The translations under genes and the position numbers were made by a program. 64,000 nt of DNA from Pseudomonas syringae. Its GTDB lineage: Bacteria; Pseudomonadota; Gammaproteobacteria; Pseudomonadales; Pseudomonadaceae. Within the stretch, counting starts at the first letter, position 1. Every line of letters begins with the position of its first letter. The notes beneath the pieces were generated by a model, which saw only the letters and a program-made list of their open reading frames with translations, was not told the DNA's origin and searched no databases. Shown here piece by piece: positions 1 through 8,706 of the stretch. Location: assembly GCF_001698815.1 (NCBI RefSeq), contig NZ_LGSI01000038.1, positions 36,100-100,099 on the forward strand, read 5' to 3'.

Positions 1-35
1 CGCCGACTCGCTGAGCCTTGATTAAAATCCGACCC

Positions 36-123
36 GTTGGAGCGAGGCTTGCCCGCGAATCAGGCGCCTCGGTGGCCCAGACACTCCGCGTTATCGTTCT
101 TCGCGGGCAAGTCTCGCTCCAAC
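36..123. repeat. REP pair, family A
   Basis: Two inverted copies of the P. fluorescens-type REP palindrome (GTTGGAGCGAGGCTTGCCCG type) enclose about 40 bases of unrelated sequence. It lies just beyond the 3' end of the minus-strand OmpA-like gene, the usual position for such elements. The same family recurs at 23339, 33971, 60318 and 62833. Confidence 0.9.
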
Positions 124-138
124 AGATCTCATGCAGGC

Positions 139-843
139 TTACTGCTGAGGCTGATCATATTGCTGACCAGGAATCGGCTTGAGGTTGACCTCTACCCGAC
201 GGTTCTGGGCGCGGCCGTTGACGTCGGCGTTGCTGGCAATCGGTTGATCGGGCCCGGCGCCGCGTACGGTCAAGTGCCCGGCGTCCACGCCCTGGGACGT
301 CAGGTACGTGCTGACGCTTTGTGCCCGTTGCAACGAAAGGTCCATGTTGTGCTGGCGGCTCCCGGTGCTGTCGGTGTAGCCGATGATTTCGATGATGTTC
401 TGGTTGTACTGCTTCAAGGAGCCCGCCAGATTGTTCAGCGGTGAGTAGAAGCTGCTGGCGATGGCGGCCGAGTCCGTGGCGAAGGTGATATTGCCCGGCA
501 TGATCAACTTGATCTGATCGCCCTGACGCTGAACCTCGACGCCCGTGTTAGCCATGCTCGCGCGCAACGCAGCTTCCTGCTTGTCGGCGTAATAACCGTA
601 ACCAGCCGCACCGACGCCCGCAACGGCCGCGCCGATCAGGGCACCTTTGCCACGGTTGTTGTGATCGATTGCCGCACCGGCGATGGCGCCGGCCAAAGCG
701 CCAATGCCGCCATATTTCGCTGTTTTGCTGAGGCCGCCAGAACTCTCTGCCTGGCCCTGGTTGTCATAAGGATTCTGCGATGCACAACCAGACAGCATGG
801 CCACGGCAGTAGCGACAATGATCAAACGACGCGAGGTAAACAT
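139..843 (-). CDS. OmpA-family outer-membrane lipoprotein (YiaD-like)
   Basis: Predicted outer-membrane lipoprotein of 234 residues that anchors the envelope to peptidoglycan. A type II signal peptide ends in the lipobox LSGC, with the acylated cysteine at residue 20. A glycine-rich segment follows at about residues 45-85 (GGIGALAGAIAGAA and GALIGAAVAGVGAAG), the glycine-zipper type. The C-terminal half is an OmpA-like domain containing GYTDSTGS, LSLQRAQSV and the NRRVEV end; the Asp and Arg of these motifs bind diaminopimelate in the family. Domain order and length match E. coli YiaD. It is a single gene flanked by a REP element and by a divergently unrelated hydrolase region. The family call is secure; the specific role is not. 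Confidence 0.9.
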   Translation of the reverse strand: MFTSRRLIIVATAVAMLSGCASQNPYDNQGQAESSGGLSKTAKYGGIGALAGAIAGAAIDHNNRGKGALIGAAVAGVGAAGYGYYADKQEAALRASMANTGVEVQRQGDQIKLIMPGNITFATDSAAIASSFYSPLNNLAGSLKQYNQNIIEIIGYTDSTGSRQHNMDLSLQRAQSVSTYLTSQGVDAGHLTVRGAGPDQPIASNADVNGRAQNRRVEVNLKPIPGQQYDQPQQ

Positions 844-941
844 GGAAAAGCTCCTGATTCTATGAACGTCAAGGCTGGCGCCTAATGCGGGAATTAGAGC
901 ACGCCAAGCGTCAAAAATTCCTTAACGCTGCCTGAATGGCC

Positions 942-1586
942 TTACGCGCGGACGAAGGGATTCTCACGCATCTCGTCACCCAGACGCGTCTGCGGACCAT
1001 GGCCAGTGATAACCGTCGCGTCTTCATCCAACGTATAAAGCCGCTGCTGGATCGAGCGCACGATGGTCGCCTGATCACCGCCCCACAAGTCCGTGCGACC
1101 AATCCCACGTCGAAACAAAGTATCGCCGGCAATCAGCAACTGGGCGTCGGCAAACCAGAAACTCATCGAACCCGGCGTATGCCCGGGTGTGTGCAAGGCA
1201 ACCCCACAACCGCAGGCCAGCTCTTCCTCATCCTCCAGCCAACGATCCGGCGACGGCACCGGCGTATACGGCACGCGAAACATCTGGCACTGCATTTCCA
1301 GGTTGTCCCACAGAAACTGATCTTCCTTATGCAGATGCAGCGTCGCGCCGGTTTTTTCCTTCAACTGCCCGGACGCCAGGAAGTGATCCAGATGTGCGTG
1401 GGTGTGAATGATGCTGACCAGCTTCAAACCCAACGCTTCAAGGCGAGCAATGATCATTTCATGGTTGCCGCCCGGATCGACCACGATGGCCTGCTTGCTG
1501 ATCGGGTCACCAATGATCGTGCAGTTGCACTGTAAAGGGCCGACGGGGAAAGTTTCGCGGATGAGCGCGGGTTTTGCGGGGTTCAT
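942..1586 (-). CDS. MBL-fold hydrolase, glyoxalase II-like (YcbL type)
   Basis: Metallo-beta-lactamase fold hydrolase of 214 residues. The metal-binding signature HTHAHLDH is near residue 62. Further metal ligands are visible in HTPGHTPGS, in AGDTLF and in the final TGHGP. The protein is shorter than classical glyoxalase II (about 255 residues) because it lacks the C-terminal helical domain, as in the YcbL group, which hydrolyses S-lactoylglutathione-type thioesters in some bacteria. The N-terminal stretch PVGPLQCNCTIIGD is typical of this subgroup. No operon partner is evident. Its physiological substrate cannot be told from sequence; persulfide dioxygenases share the fold but have a different motif context. 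Confidence 0.88.
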   Translation of the reverse strand: MNPAKPALIRETFPVGPLQCNCTIIGDPISKQAIVVDPGGNHEMIIARLEALGLKLVSIIHTHAHLDHFLASGQLKEKTGATLHLHKEDQFLWDNLEMQCQMFRVPYTPVPSPDRWLEDEEELACGCGVALHTPGHTPGSMSFWFADAQLLIAGDTLFRRGIGRTDLWGGDQATIVRSIQQRLYTLDEDATVITGHGPQTRLGDEMRENPFVRA

Positions 1587-1644
1587 GGGGGTTCCTGGAA
1601 AACGATGGCCGTAAGTTGAAATGCGTTTCGTTGCAGCGAGGCGA

Positions 1645-2571
1645 TCAGTCGTAGAACGGTTCCACCCGTTCGCGGCTGCCGACGAAGAAGCTGTCCGCCA
1701 CGAGACGCAACGGTTGCAGGTCCAGATCGCTGGTTTTATTGCGAATCAGCGTTTCGAAGTGCCGATAGACCGCTGGATATTCTCCCTCTTCACTGACCTG
1801 ATGGGCAACGCCATCAATGCTCAGGTGGGCGCCGCCGTTATCCAGGCGCAGCGTCCCTTCCTCGCAGCGCACTTCGATGCTCCACAACTCATCATGGCCG
1901 TGATCGAAATCGAACTCGGCGCGAACATCCAGATGATTGGAATCCGATAGCCGCAGGGACGCAGCAATCGGCGACTGGCAGTTGCTCGGCACGCGCAGCT
2001 CGGCGGATTGCACGAACAACGCTAACGGCAGCAAGTGGGTGGCGATGGACAGCGCGTTGATGCCTGGATCGAAGACCCCAAGTCCACCCGGCTGCCAAAT
2101 CCACGCCTGACCTGGATGCCACTTGCGCACGTCTTCCTTCCAGTCGATCTGCACCGACTCCAGGGCTCGGCTCGCCAGCCAGTCCCGTGCAACCTCGACC
2201 CCCGGGGCAAACCGGGAATGCCAGGCAAACAAGCCACTGATCCCTTGCGCCTTAGCCTGATCAATCAAGGCCATGGCTTCGCCGAGCGTCGCGCATGGCG
2301 GCTTCTCCACCAACACGTGTTTACCGGCAGCAATGGCCTCACTGACCAGAGCGAAGCGGCCTTGGGGCGGCGTGCAGAAGACAATGGCGTCCACTTCCGG
2401 GCCTTTGGCAAGCATTTCGCCGAGAGAGCTGAAGTTCTCTGCGCCTGGGCATGGTTGCCCGAGACTGGCTACAGCCAATAGCCGGAACGCAGGATTGGCG
2501 AGTATCGCCGGTACGTGCTGATCCTGGGCTATCTTGCCGTAGCCGATTAAACCGAGACGAATCGGCTGCAT
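1645..2571 (-). CDS. gal: D-galactose 1-dehydrogenase (Gfo/Idh/MocA family)
   Basis: NAD(P)-dependent oxidoreductase of 308 residues. The N-terminal Rossmann motif is GLIGYGKIA and the family signature EKPPCATLGEA is present. The start MQPIRLGLIGYGKIAQDQHV matches, from memory, P. fluorescens galactose dehydrogenase, which oxidises D-galactose (and L-arabinose or fucose) at C1 to the lactone in the De Ley-Doudoroff route. The start is placed at 2571 because the 50 residues upstream in frame are unrelated to the family and a purine-rich segment precedes this ATG. The other galactose pathway genes (dehydratase, aldolase, transporter) are not in the window, so the gene stands alone here. Substrate assignment rests on remembered sequence similarity. 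Confidence 0.82.
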   Translation of the reverse strand: MQPIRLGLIGYGKIAQDQHVPAILANPAFRLLAVASLGQPCPGAENFSSLGEMLAKGPEVDAIVFCTPPQGRFALVSEAIAAGKHVLVEKPPCATLGEAMALIDQAKAQGISGLFAWHSRFAPGVEVARDWLASRALESVQIDWKEDVRKWHPGQAWIWQPGGLGVFDPGINALSIATHLLPLALFVQSAELRVPSNCQSPIAASLRLSDSNHLDVRAEFDFDHGHDELWSIEVRCEEGTLRLDNGGAHLSIDGVAHQVSEEGEYPAVYRHFETLIRNKTSDLDLQPLRLVADSFFVGSRERVEPFYD

Positions 2572-2975
2572 GGTAGGTTCCTTTTTTTGTGCTTGTTGGA
2601 TGCAGCAAACTAGACGCAAATCAGTGCGCCGACAACCGGTTCGCAGCACGCTGCAGCGAATGTGCGGCAGTGCGCCCGAGCAAAAATCCTGGCGCCGCAA
2701 ATAGCGTGCGTTTACGAACAATAATGAACATTGATAGGGAACTAACGGCCGACAAACAACTGTTTGATAATTGGCGGAATTGTAAAATCACCAGAACGCA
2801 AATAAATTTATTTGCCCAGTGTTTATGGCACTTGAATATTTATCATTTTAACTCTTTGAATCCATTGAATAATTCATAATTACTCAATGTATTAAAAGTT
2901 ATCTACCGGACTGGTTATTTTTAAATATTTTTTCATATACTGGCGTAACGCAATCAGTACCTCAAGGCGGCAGTC
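2572..2975. other. AT-rich intergenic region between galactose dehydrogenase and HD-GYP gene
   Basis: This 404-base stretch holds no credible gene. Its right half (about 2720-2945) is strikingly AT-rich compared with the surrounding 60% GC DNA. A possible -10 element TATACT lies at 2936-2941, 35 bases before the HD-GYP start, without a clear -35. The AT-rich tract could bind H-NS-like MvaT/MvaU; that is inference from composition only. Confidence 0.5.
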
Positions 2976-4178
2976 ATGCTGAAAAAAATCCTTGTAACCG
3001 ATCTTGAACTGGGTATGCATATCCATGAATTCTGCCGCACGCCGGGCAACGAGATACCTTGGATAAACCACATCGAGGTGCCGCTCAATGACATTGAAGA
3101 GCTGCACAGGATTCAACAATCAACTGTGAGGGAAGTCTGGATCGATACCCATCTGGGCAAACCTGGCTCCGGCCAGTGCCAGCCTCGACCTTCAGCACTG
3201 CTTGATGACACTGAACCTGCCAGCCTGGAAAAGGAACTGGCCCGCGCCAGGCTGATCTGCGGCCGGGCGAAGTTGGCCGTGATGACGATATTTACCGAGG
3301 CCAAGATGGGCAGAGCGATGAATGTCGCGGATGTCGATCTGCTGGTCGAAGAGATTTCCGATTCAATACTGCGTCATCCCCATGCCCTGATCAGTTTGTC
3401 GCGTCTGAAAACCTCAGACGAATACACCTATATGCATTCGGTGGCGGTCTGCGCCTTGATGATCGCCCTTGCGCGGCGCATGGGACTGAGCAGTGACCAG
3501 GTTCGTCACGCGGGAGTCGCGGGCCTGATGCACGACGTGGGCAAGATGATGATCGACCCGGAAATCCTCAACAAACCCGACCGGCTCACCCCTGAAGAAT
3601 TCGCGGTCATGAAGTACCACCCGGAAGCTGGCTTGAAAATCCTCGAGGACAATCAGCAGGTCAACGCCATGGTGCTGGACGTCTGTGTTCACCATCACGA
3701 AAAAATCGACGGCAGTGGCTACCCGCATGGACTGGTCGGCGATGAAATCAGCATGTACGCCAAGATGGGTGCGATCTGCGACGTCTATGACGCGGTAACC
3801 TCGGAACGGCCTTACAAAAAAGGCTGGGGCGCGGCGCAGTCGATTCGGGAGATGGCCACCTGGAAAGGTCATTTCGACGAAAAAGTGTTTCAGGTCTTTG
3901 TCAAGACATTGGGCATTTACCCGGTCGGGGCGCTGGTCAGGCTGGCAAGCGGTCGGTTGGGCATCGTCGTCGAACAGAATGAAAAATCACTGTTGTTGCC
4001 CAAGGTCAAAGTGTTCATGTCCACCCGCACCAAACGCCCCATCGAACACCGCGTGGTCAACCTCGCCAATCCCCAGGACCACGACACAATTCTGAAAGTC
4101 GAATGCCCGGAAGACTGGGGAATCACCGATGTGGAAGAATTGTGGTCGGGGATGAAATCCGGGTCGTTGACGCAATGA
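2976..4178 (+). CDS. HD-GYP domain protein, putative cyclic-di-GMP phosphodiesterase
   Basis: Soluble protein of 400 residues. The N-terminal 120 residues match the DUF3391 region found before many HD-GYP domains. The HD-GYP domain follows, with the HD pair in GLMHDVGK (His at residue 186), the HHHEKIDGSGYP block near residues 235-246, and MGAICDVYDAV. These are the metal and cyclic-di-GMP ligands, so an active phosphodiesterase lowering cyclic-di-GMP is expected. No receiver or membrane segment is present, so the input signal is unknown. AAGGCGG about ten bases upstream supports the ATG at 2976. The promoter lies in the AT-rich region before it. The gene is monocistronic and is followed by a REP element. 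Confidence 0.9.
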   Translation: MLKKILVTDLELGMHIHEFCRTPGNEIPWINHIEVPLNDIEELHRIQQSTVREVWIDTHLGKPGSGQCQPRPSALLDDTEPASLEKELARARLICGRAKLAVMTIFTEAKMGRAMNVADVDLLVEEISDSILRHPHALISLSRLKTSDEYTYMHSVAVCALMIALARRMGLSSDQVRHAGVAGLMHDVGKMMIDPEILNKPDRLTPEEFAVMKYHPEAGLKILEDNQQVNAMVLDVCVHHHEKIDGSGYPHGLVGDEISMYAKMGAICDVYDAVTSERPYKKGWGAAQSIREMATWKGHFDEKVFQVFVKTLGIYPVGALVRLASGRLGIVVEQNEKSLLLPKVKVFMSTRTKRPIEHRVVNLANPQDHDTILKVECPEDWGITDVEELWSGMKSGSLTQ

Positions 4179-4195
4179 TGAAACTCAAAAACGCC

Positions 4196-4274
4196 TGTTG
4201 GCGAGGCTTGCTGTAGGACCGGCTTTAGCCGGGAGGGCAATTGAGGCCTTCGCGACTAAAGTCGCTCCTACGAA
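4196..4274. repeat. Composite REP: family A remnant joined to family B element
   Basis: A truncated family A half (TGTTGGCGAGGCTTG at 4196-4210) runs directly into a family B REP (GTAGGACCGGCTTTAGCCGG type, from 4213). A diverged inverse copy ends with GTCGCTCCTAC. It sits between the convergent HD-GYP and LuxR genes. Confidence 0.75.
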
Positions 4275-4300
4275 ATCAGTTGATTCAACACACCAACCCC

Positions 4301-7036
4301 TCACCCCAATAAACCCAACTCCTTCGCCCGCGCCACCGCCTGAGTGCGACGCTCGACGCCGAGCTTGCTGTTGATGTGGCTGGCGTGGGTCTTCACCGTA
4401 TGCAGCGAAATGAACAGCTGATCGCTGATTTCCTGATTAGAACAACCTTGGGCGATGAGCTGAAGCACGCTGAACTCCCGGACGCTGAGGGTATCGGTCG
4501 TATGCATCGGCTCGACGGGTTCACGCACACGGATCTCAATGGGCAGTTTGCTCATTAGGGTATCGCGTAGCTGGCAAGGCTCGGATTGCAGCAACTGCTC
4601 ACGCAACCAACACGGATGGCGCTGGATCAATTCGTGGAATGGCAGCACAGCGCCTCCGGAAGCGGCGTGCAGGCAGCGACTGAACAAGAGCCGCGCTCGT
4701 CCTTCTTCCGCAGTGCCCAGCAGCAAAAGTATTTGCTGAATCAACGCCGTCAGCACCAGCAGTTGGCCATCGACCTTCTGCGCATAGCTTTCCAGCGCCT
4801 GCAACCGCTGGGTACACGCTGCGACATTGCCCTGAATCCGCTCCAGCGCGGCGCGTTGCAACTCGACTTGCTGCGGCAATTGCGGATGACACTCCGGCGC
4901 CGCGGCGGGTGCGTCCCCGCTGTAGGTCTGCGTCAGCCGCAAGAGCCAGGCTTCGGCCAGATCGACGCGCCCTTGCGCCAGCCACAGCTCACATTTGACC
5001 AACGTGATCATCGCCAGGTAATACACCGGCGGCACGTCCCAGATATGCATCAGCCGTTCGGCTTCACCCAGTTCAGCAAATGCTTCGGCGTAGCGGCCTT
5101 CGCGCCCTTCCAGCCCGGCAATCACACAGTGGCCGATCAACACGCTGATGTCGCGACAGGCACGGGCTTCGGCCAGACCGGCAAGCAATTGCACCCGGCC
5201 ATCTTCGGCCTGCATGCGCAGCGTCAACAGGTAGCCTTCATAAAGCGTCAATCGCGCACGGATCGCATACAAACGTTGCGACGATAGTCCCTTGAGCCGT
5301 TGCATGCCCTGATGAACTTCATCGAGGGATCGGTTGATTTCGCCACGCGCTTGCAGCACTCGCGCACGATCGTAATGCGCGAGCGCTTCGAACAGAGGAT
5401 TGGCAACGCGCTGCGCCAACTCCAGCGCATCACGGTTCAGCGCACGGGCTCGCCACAGATCGCCATCGACAATGGCCAGGCCGGACAAGGTCGACAAGCA
5501 CAATAACCGCTGGCCGTAGCGTTTTTGCGGCAGGCTGAGCAAAGCCTCGGAGCAATAAAGCTGGGCCCGGGCGCTGTCGCCTCGGCCTCTGGCAATGATG
5601 CCGCTGAGCGCCAGCCATTGGGCAAGCATGGAGTTTTGCGCCGTAGACGACGGCGCGGGCAGAAATCGACTCAGGTTGCTGGCCAACTCTTCGGCGGCAT
5701 CCAGCTGACACGCCAGACCCAAAGCCCAGGCGTACAAGACAATCAGCCGCGGCGTGCTGATCAGCAAGCTATCGGGCAGGTCCATTTTCCAGCGCAACAG
5801 CATGCCGACGTTCTGTTCGGCCAGCAATTGCTCTTCGGACAGGCTCTGCACCAGATTGGCGGCGACGTCCAGATGGCCCGCGCGCAAGGCCTGCTCGACC
5901 GCTTCGTCCAGCAATCCCTGATCACTGAACCAGCGGCATGCATTCAGGTGCAGCCGGGTTTGCCGCAGCTCGGCATCGGGTCGGGCCCGCAGCAGATCGG
6001 AAAACAAATGGTGATAACGAAACCAGCGGCCATGCTCGTCCAGCGGCACGAGAAACACCTGATGGGATTGCAGGAAACGCAGCATTTCCGCGCTGTCGTG
6101 GCTGTCGCGAGCGGCATTGCACAACTCACTGCAGAAACGCTCCAGGCACGCGGTCTCGTACAAAAACGCTTGAACTTCAGCGGGCAGGCAATCGATGACT
6201 TCTTCGAGCAAGTAGTCGCGGATCAACCCTTCGCCACCGTGCAGCGCCTGAGGCAGCGCGTTGTCACCACCCGCTTCAGACGCGGCCAGCAACCAGAAGC
6301 GCAGCCCGGCGACCCAGCCTTCACTGCGCAGAATCAGGCTTTGCAACGCCTCGCTGTCCAGCGAACTGCTGTGCTGATCGAGCAGCGCCCGCGACTCGCA
6401 ATGGGTCAGGCGCAAATCCTGTTCGGTGAGTTCGAGTAATTGTCGCGAAAGGCGCAAGCGCGCCAGATGCCAGTCCGGTCGTTGCCGGCTGGTGACCATG
6501 ATGATCAGGCCGGCAGGCAAATGATTGAGGAAAAATTGCAGACAGCGATCCAGCACCGGCCCTTGCGCCAGATGGTAATCATCAAGGACTAACAACAGCG
6601 GCTTGCTCAGTAATAGATGCACGGCCAGTTCATCGAGCAGGCCGTCCAGCCATTCTTCAAAGGCAAATGGCTGATGGCGCTGGCGCATCTTCAACAAACC
6701 AAGCGCCTGGGCGCCCAGTTGGGGAAAAAACTGCTGCAACCCGGCCATCAAGCGTTCGAGAAAACGCCCTGGATCGCTGTCACGCTGACTGAGTCCAACC
6801 CAAACGCTCTGCCATTGAGCCGGAAGACTCTGGCAGAACTCTACCGCCAGTGAACTCTTGCCGAATCCGGCCGGCGCGCTGACCAGCAGCAGCCGTCCAG
6901 ACAAGCCAGCCGCCAGCCGCTCGCACAAGCGAGGACGGGATATGTATCCGTCAGGTAACGGGGGTCGAAAAAATCGCCCTTCCAGCGCGGGTACCGCGCT
7001 GTCTGCGAATCCTTGCATACGGGACAGATCAGTCAT
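4301..7036 (-). CDS. MalT-type LuxR-family transcriptional regulator
   Basis: Large STAND-type regulator of 911 residues. The N-terminal NTPase has Walker A APAGFGKSS (residues 54-62) and a Walker B-like LLLVLDDYH. A long helical TPR-like middle fits MalT. The C-terminal LuxR helix-turn-helix runs over the last 60 residues (LSVREFSVLQLIAQGCSNQE, then HTVKTHASHINSKLGVERRTQ). Such proteins bind ATP and an inducer, oligomerise and activate sigma70 promoters. It lies just downstream of the DUF1302-DUF1329 pair and close to an acyl-CoA ligase, in the same order as I recall for P. putida. Control of that lipid-uptake set is therefore the best guess. No inducer can be named. Confidence 0.9.
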   Translation of the reverse strand: MTDLSRMQGFADSAVPALEGRFFRPPLPDGYISRPRLCERLAAGLSGRLLLVSAPAGFGKSSLAVEFCQSLPAQWQSVWVGLSQRDSDPGRFLERLMAGLQQFFPQLGAQALGLLKMRQRHQPFAFEEWLDGLLDELAVHLLLSKPLLLVLDDYHLAQGPVLDRCLQFFLNHLPAGLIIMVTSRQRPDWHLARLRLSRQLLELTEQDLRLTHCESRALLDQHSSSLDSEALQSLILRSEGWVAGLRFWLLAASEAGGDNALPQALHGGEGLIRDYLLEEVIDCLPAEVQAFLYETACLERFCSELCNAARDSHDSAEMLRFLQSHQVFLVPLDEHGRWFRYHHLFSDLLRARPDAELRQTRLHLNACRWFSDQGLLDEAVEQALRAGHLDVAANLVQSLSEEQLLAEQNVGMLLRWKMDLPDSLLISTPRLIVLYAWALGLACQLDAAEELASNLSRFLPAPSSTAQNSMLAQWLALSGIIARGRGDSARAQLYCSEALLSLPQKRYGQRLLCLSTLSGLAIVDGDLWRARALNRDALELAQRVANPLFEALAHYDRARVLQARGEINRSLDEVHQGMQRLKGLSSQRLYAIRARLTLYEGYLLTLRMQAEDGRVQLLAGLAEARACRDISVLIGHCVIAGLEGREGRYAEAFAELGEAERLMHIWDVPPVYYLAMITLVKCELWLAQGRVDLAEAWLLRLTQTYSGDAPAAAPECHPQLPQQVELQRAALERIQGNVAACTQRLQALESYAQKVDGQLLVLTALIQQILLLLGTAEEGRARLLFSRCLHAASGGAVLPFHELIQRHPCWLREQLLQSEPCQLRDTLMSKLPIEIRVREPVEPMHTTDTLSVREFSVLQLIAQGCSNQEISDQLFISLHTVKTHASHINSKLGVERRTQAVARAKELGLLG

Positions 7037-7179
7037 GGCCGGCTCTTGTTGTTGAAGCGCTATTAGCGGCTAAGCAGATAGTCCCGAGACTAGCGGTTAA
7101 GCGGCGCCTTTTGAAGGCGGTTGCCGAAAAGACTGTAACAAAATTCCTACAATCACCATTGCGAATGCCTGGACATAGA

Positions 7180-7201
7180 AAAGCCCCGGTTAAGGGGCTT
7201 T
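7180..7201 (-). terminator. Rho-independent terminator after the DUF1329 gene
   Basis: Inverted repeat AAAGCCCC/GGGGCTTT with a six-base loop, followed on the minus strand by TTTTCT. It lies 110 bases beyond the DUF1329 stop and separates that operon from the LuxR gene. Confidence 0.75.
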
Positions 7202-7237
7202 CAGGTCTATCGATTATCCTACTGGTGCACCAGACCT

Positions 7238-7289
7238 GTAGGACCGGCTTCAGCCGGGAGAACGTCCTCCCGGCTGAAGCCGGTCCTAC
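7238..7289. repeat. REP pair, family B
   Basis: Two perfect inverted copies of the 23-base GTAGGACCGGCTTCAGCCGG-type palindrome, separated by six bases. Located just past the DUF1329 stop codon. Confidence 0.92.
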
Positions 7290-7314
7290 AGTTTTCACGC
7301 CTGATCAAGCCAGA

Positions 7315-8685
7315 TCAACGCACCCCTTCCTGACGCAGCGCATTCGGGGTGAACTCGCTGGTGGTAGCGGTGAAGCCGAAGTCGTACGCGCTTTTCTCTT
7401 CGTTCTTCATACCCAGTGCCAGATAACGGCCCGATTGCAGGTCATACAGGGTTTCCAGGGCGTACCACGGCACTTGCTTGTCGTAGTAGTTCTCGGCGTG
7501 AGCTTCCGCCACGCGCCACAGTTGGCCGCGACCGTCGTAGTGGTCGATCACCGCTGCCTGCCAGGTGTCTTCGTCGATGAAGAAATCACGCTTGGCGTAG
7601 ATATGGCGCTGGCCTTCCTTCAAGGTCGCCGTCACATGCCAGACACGACGCAGCTCGTAGCGCGCCAGGTCCTGATTGATGTGACCGGCCTTGATGATGT
7701 CGGCGTACTTGAGCTTCGGATCGTCCAGCTTGTGGCTGTTGGAGGCGATGTACAGTTCCTGCTTGCCGATCAATTTCCAGTCGTAACGATCCGGCGCACC
7801 GTTGTACATGTCGAGGTTGTCGGAGGTGCGCAGGCCATCGGCCGCAGTACCTGGACCGTCATAGGACACTTGCGGCGCGCGGCGCACACGACGTTGACCG
7901 GCGTTGTAAACCCACGCCGAACGCGGCTCCTTCACCTGATCAAGAGTTTCGTGAACCAGCAGCACGCCACCGGCCAGACGTGCCGGCGCGGTCACTTCCT
8001 GCTTGAAGTAGAACAGGATATTTCCAGGGTTCTTCGGATCGAAGTCTTTCATCTTGTCGCGAAATACAAACTGATCGCGGAAATACACCAGGCTGAACGA
8101 GCCGTTGGGCTGCGGAGTGGCCTGGGTGACCAGACGCGTCACGCTGCCGCCGCGATAGCGTGTGATGTGGTTCCAGATCACTTCAACGCCCGTTGCCGGA
8201 ATCGGAAACGGCACCGCGGTCTCGAAGTTTTCCAGACCGTTGCCGCCGCCCACCGACTTGGTGTTGGTGGCGTTTCTCTTGATGGCGGCGAATACGTCAT
8301 CCGGCACGGTCGCGCCGCGATGGGACGGGTAGACCGGCATCTTGAAGGTTTCCGGGTAGCGCTTGAACATTGCGTACTGCCCAGGAGCAAGCTTGTCCTT
8401 GTACTGCTCGACGTTGGCAGCGGTGATCGTGAACAGCGGTTTTTCGCTGGCATACGGGTTGGCCAGGAAACCCTTGCTGTCCACCGCGCCTGCATTTTTC
8501 GGCATCGGACTCCAGGCTGGAATCGTATTGGCGGCGTTGCCGGCTTTTTCCGCGCCCATGGGTGTCAATGTGGTTCCAAGCTTCGCGGCTTCCGATTCAG
8601 ACACTGCGGCCATGACACCGGTTGCCAGCAATGACAGGCTCAAGACACCGATTTGCAACAGACCTTTTGTTATTTTCATTTTCAT
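7315..8685 (-). CDS. DUF1329 outer-membrane-associated protein
   Basis: Exported protein of 456 residues with a Sec signal peptide ending around ATGVMA at residue 27. DUF1329 has an outer-membrane lipoprotein-sorting (LolA/LolB-like) fold and is nearly always encoded next to a DUF1302 protein, as here: it starts 21 bases after the DUF1302 gene ends, on the same strand. In Pseudomonas such pairs have been linked to growth on fatty acids or esters and to lipid traffic across the outer membrane, which agrees with the acyl-CoA ligase gene next door. The ATG at 8685 gives MKMKITK; the second ATG at 8679 is equally possible. The exact ligand is unknown. Confidence 0.85.
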   Translation of the reverse strand: MKMKITKGLLQIGVLSLSLLATGVMAAVSESEAAKLGTTLTPMGAEKAGNAANTIPAWSPMPKNAGAVDSKGFLANPYASEKPLFTITAANVEQYKDKLAPGQYAMFKRYPETFKMPVYPSHRGATVPDDVFAAIKRNATNTKSVGGGNGLENFETAVPFPIPATGVEVIWNHITRYRGGSVTRLVTQATPQPNGSFSLVYFRDQFVFRDKMKDFDPKNPGNILFYFKQEVTAPARLAGGVLLVHETLDQVKEPRSAWVYNAGQRRVRRAPQVSYDGPGTAADGLRTSDNLDMYNGAPDRYDWKLIGKQELYIASNSHKLDDPKLKYADIIKAGHINQDLARYELRRVWHVTATLKEGQRHIYAKRDFFIDEDTWQAAVIDHYDGRGQLWRVAEAHAENYYDKQVPWYALETLYDLQSGRYLALGMKNEEKSAYDFGFTATTSEFTPNALRQEGVR

Positions 8686-8706
8686 ATTCGTCCTGAAACC
8701 GTGTTC

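Noticed and set aside
1-25. Possible 3' end of a plus-strand gene (frame 2 reads ADSLSLD and stop)
   Set aside because: Seven codons at the window edge cannot be distinguished from chance.
7111-8634. Open frame of 507 codons on the plus strand opposite the DUF1329 gene
   Set aside because: Shadow frame running through a terminator and a REP element before it reaches the antisense of a certain gene.
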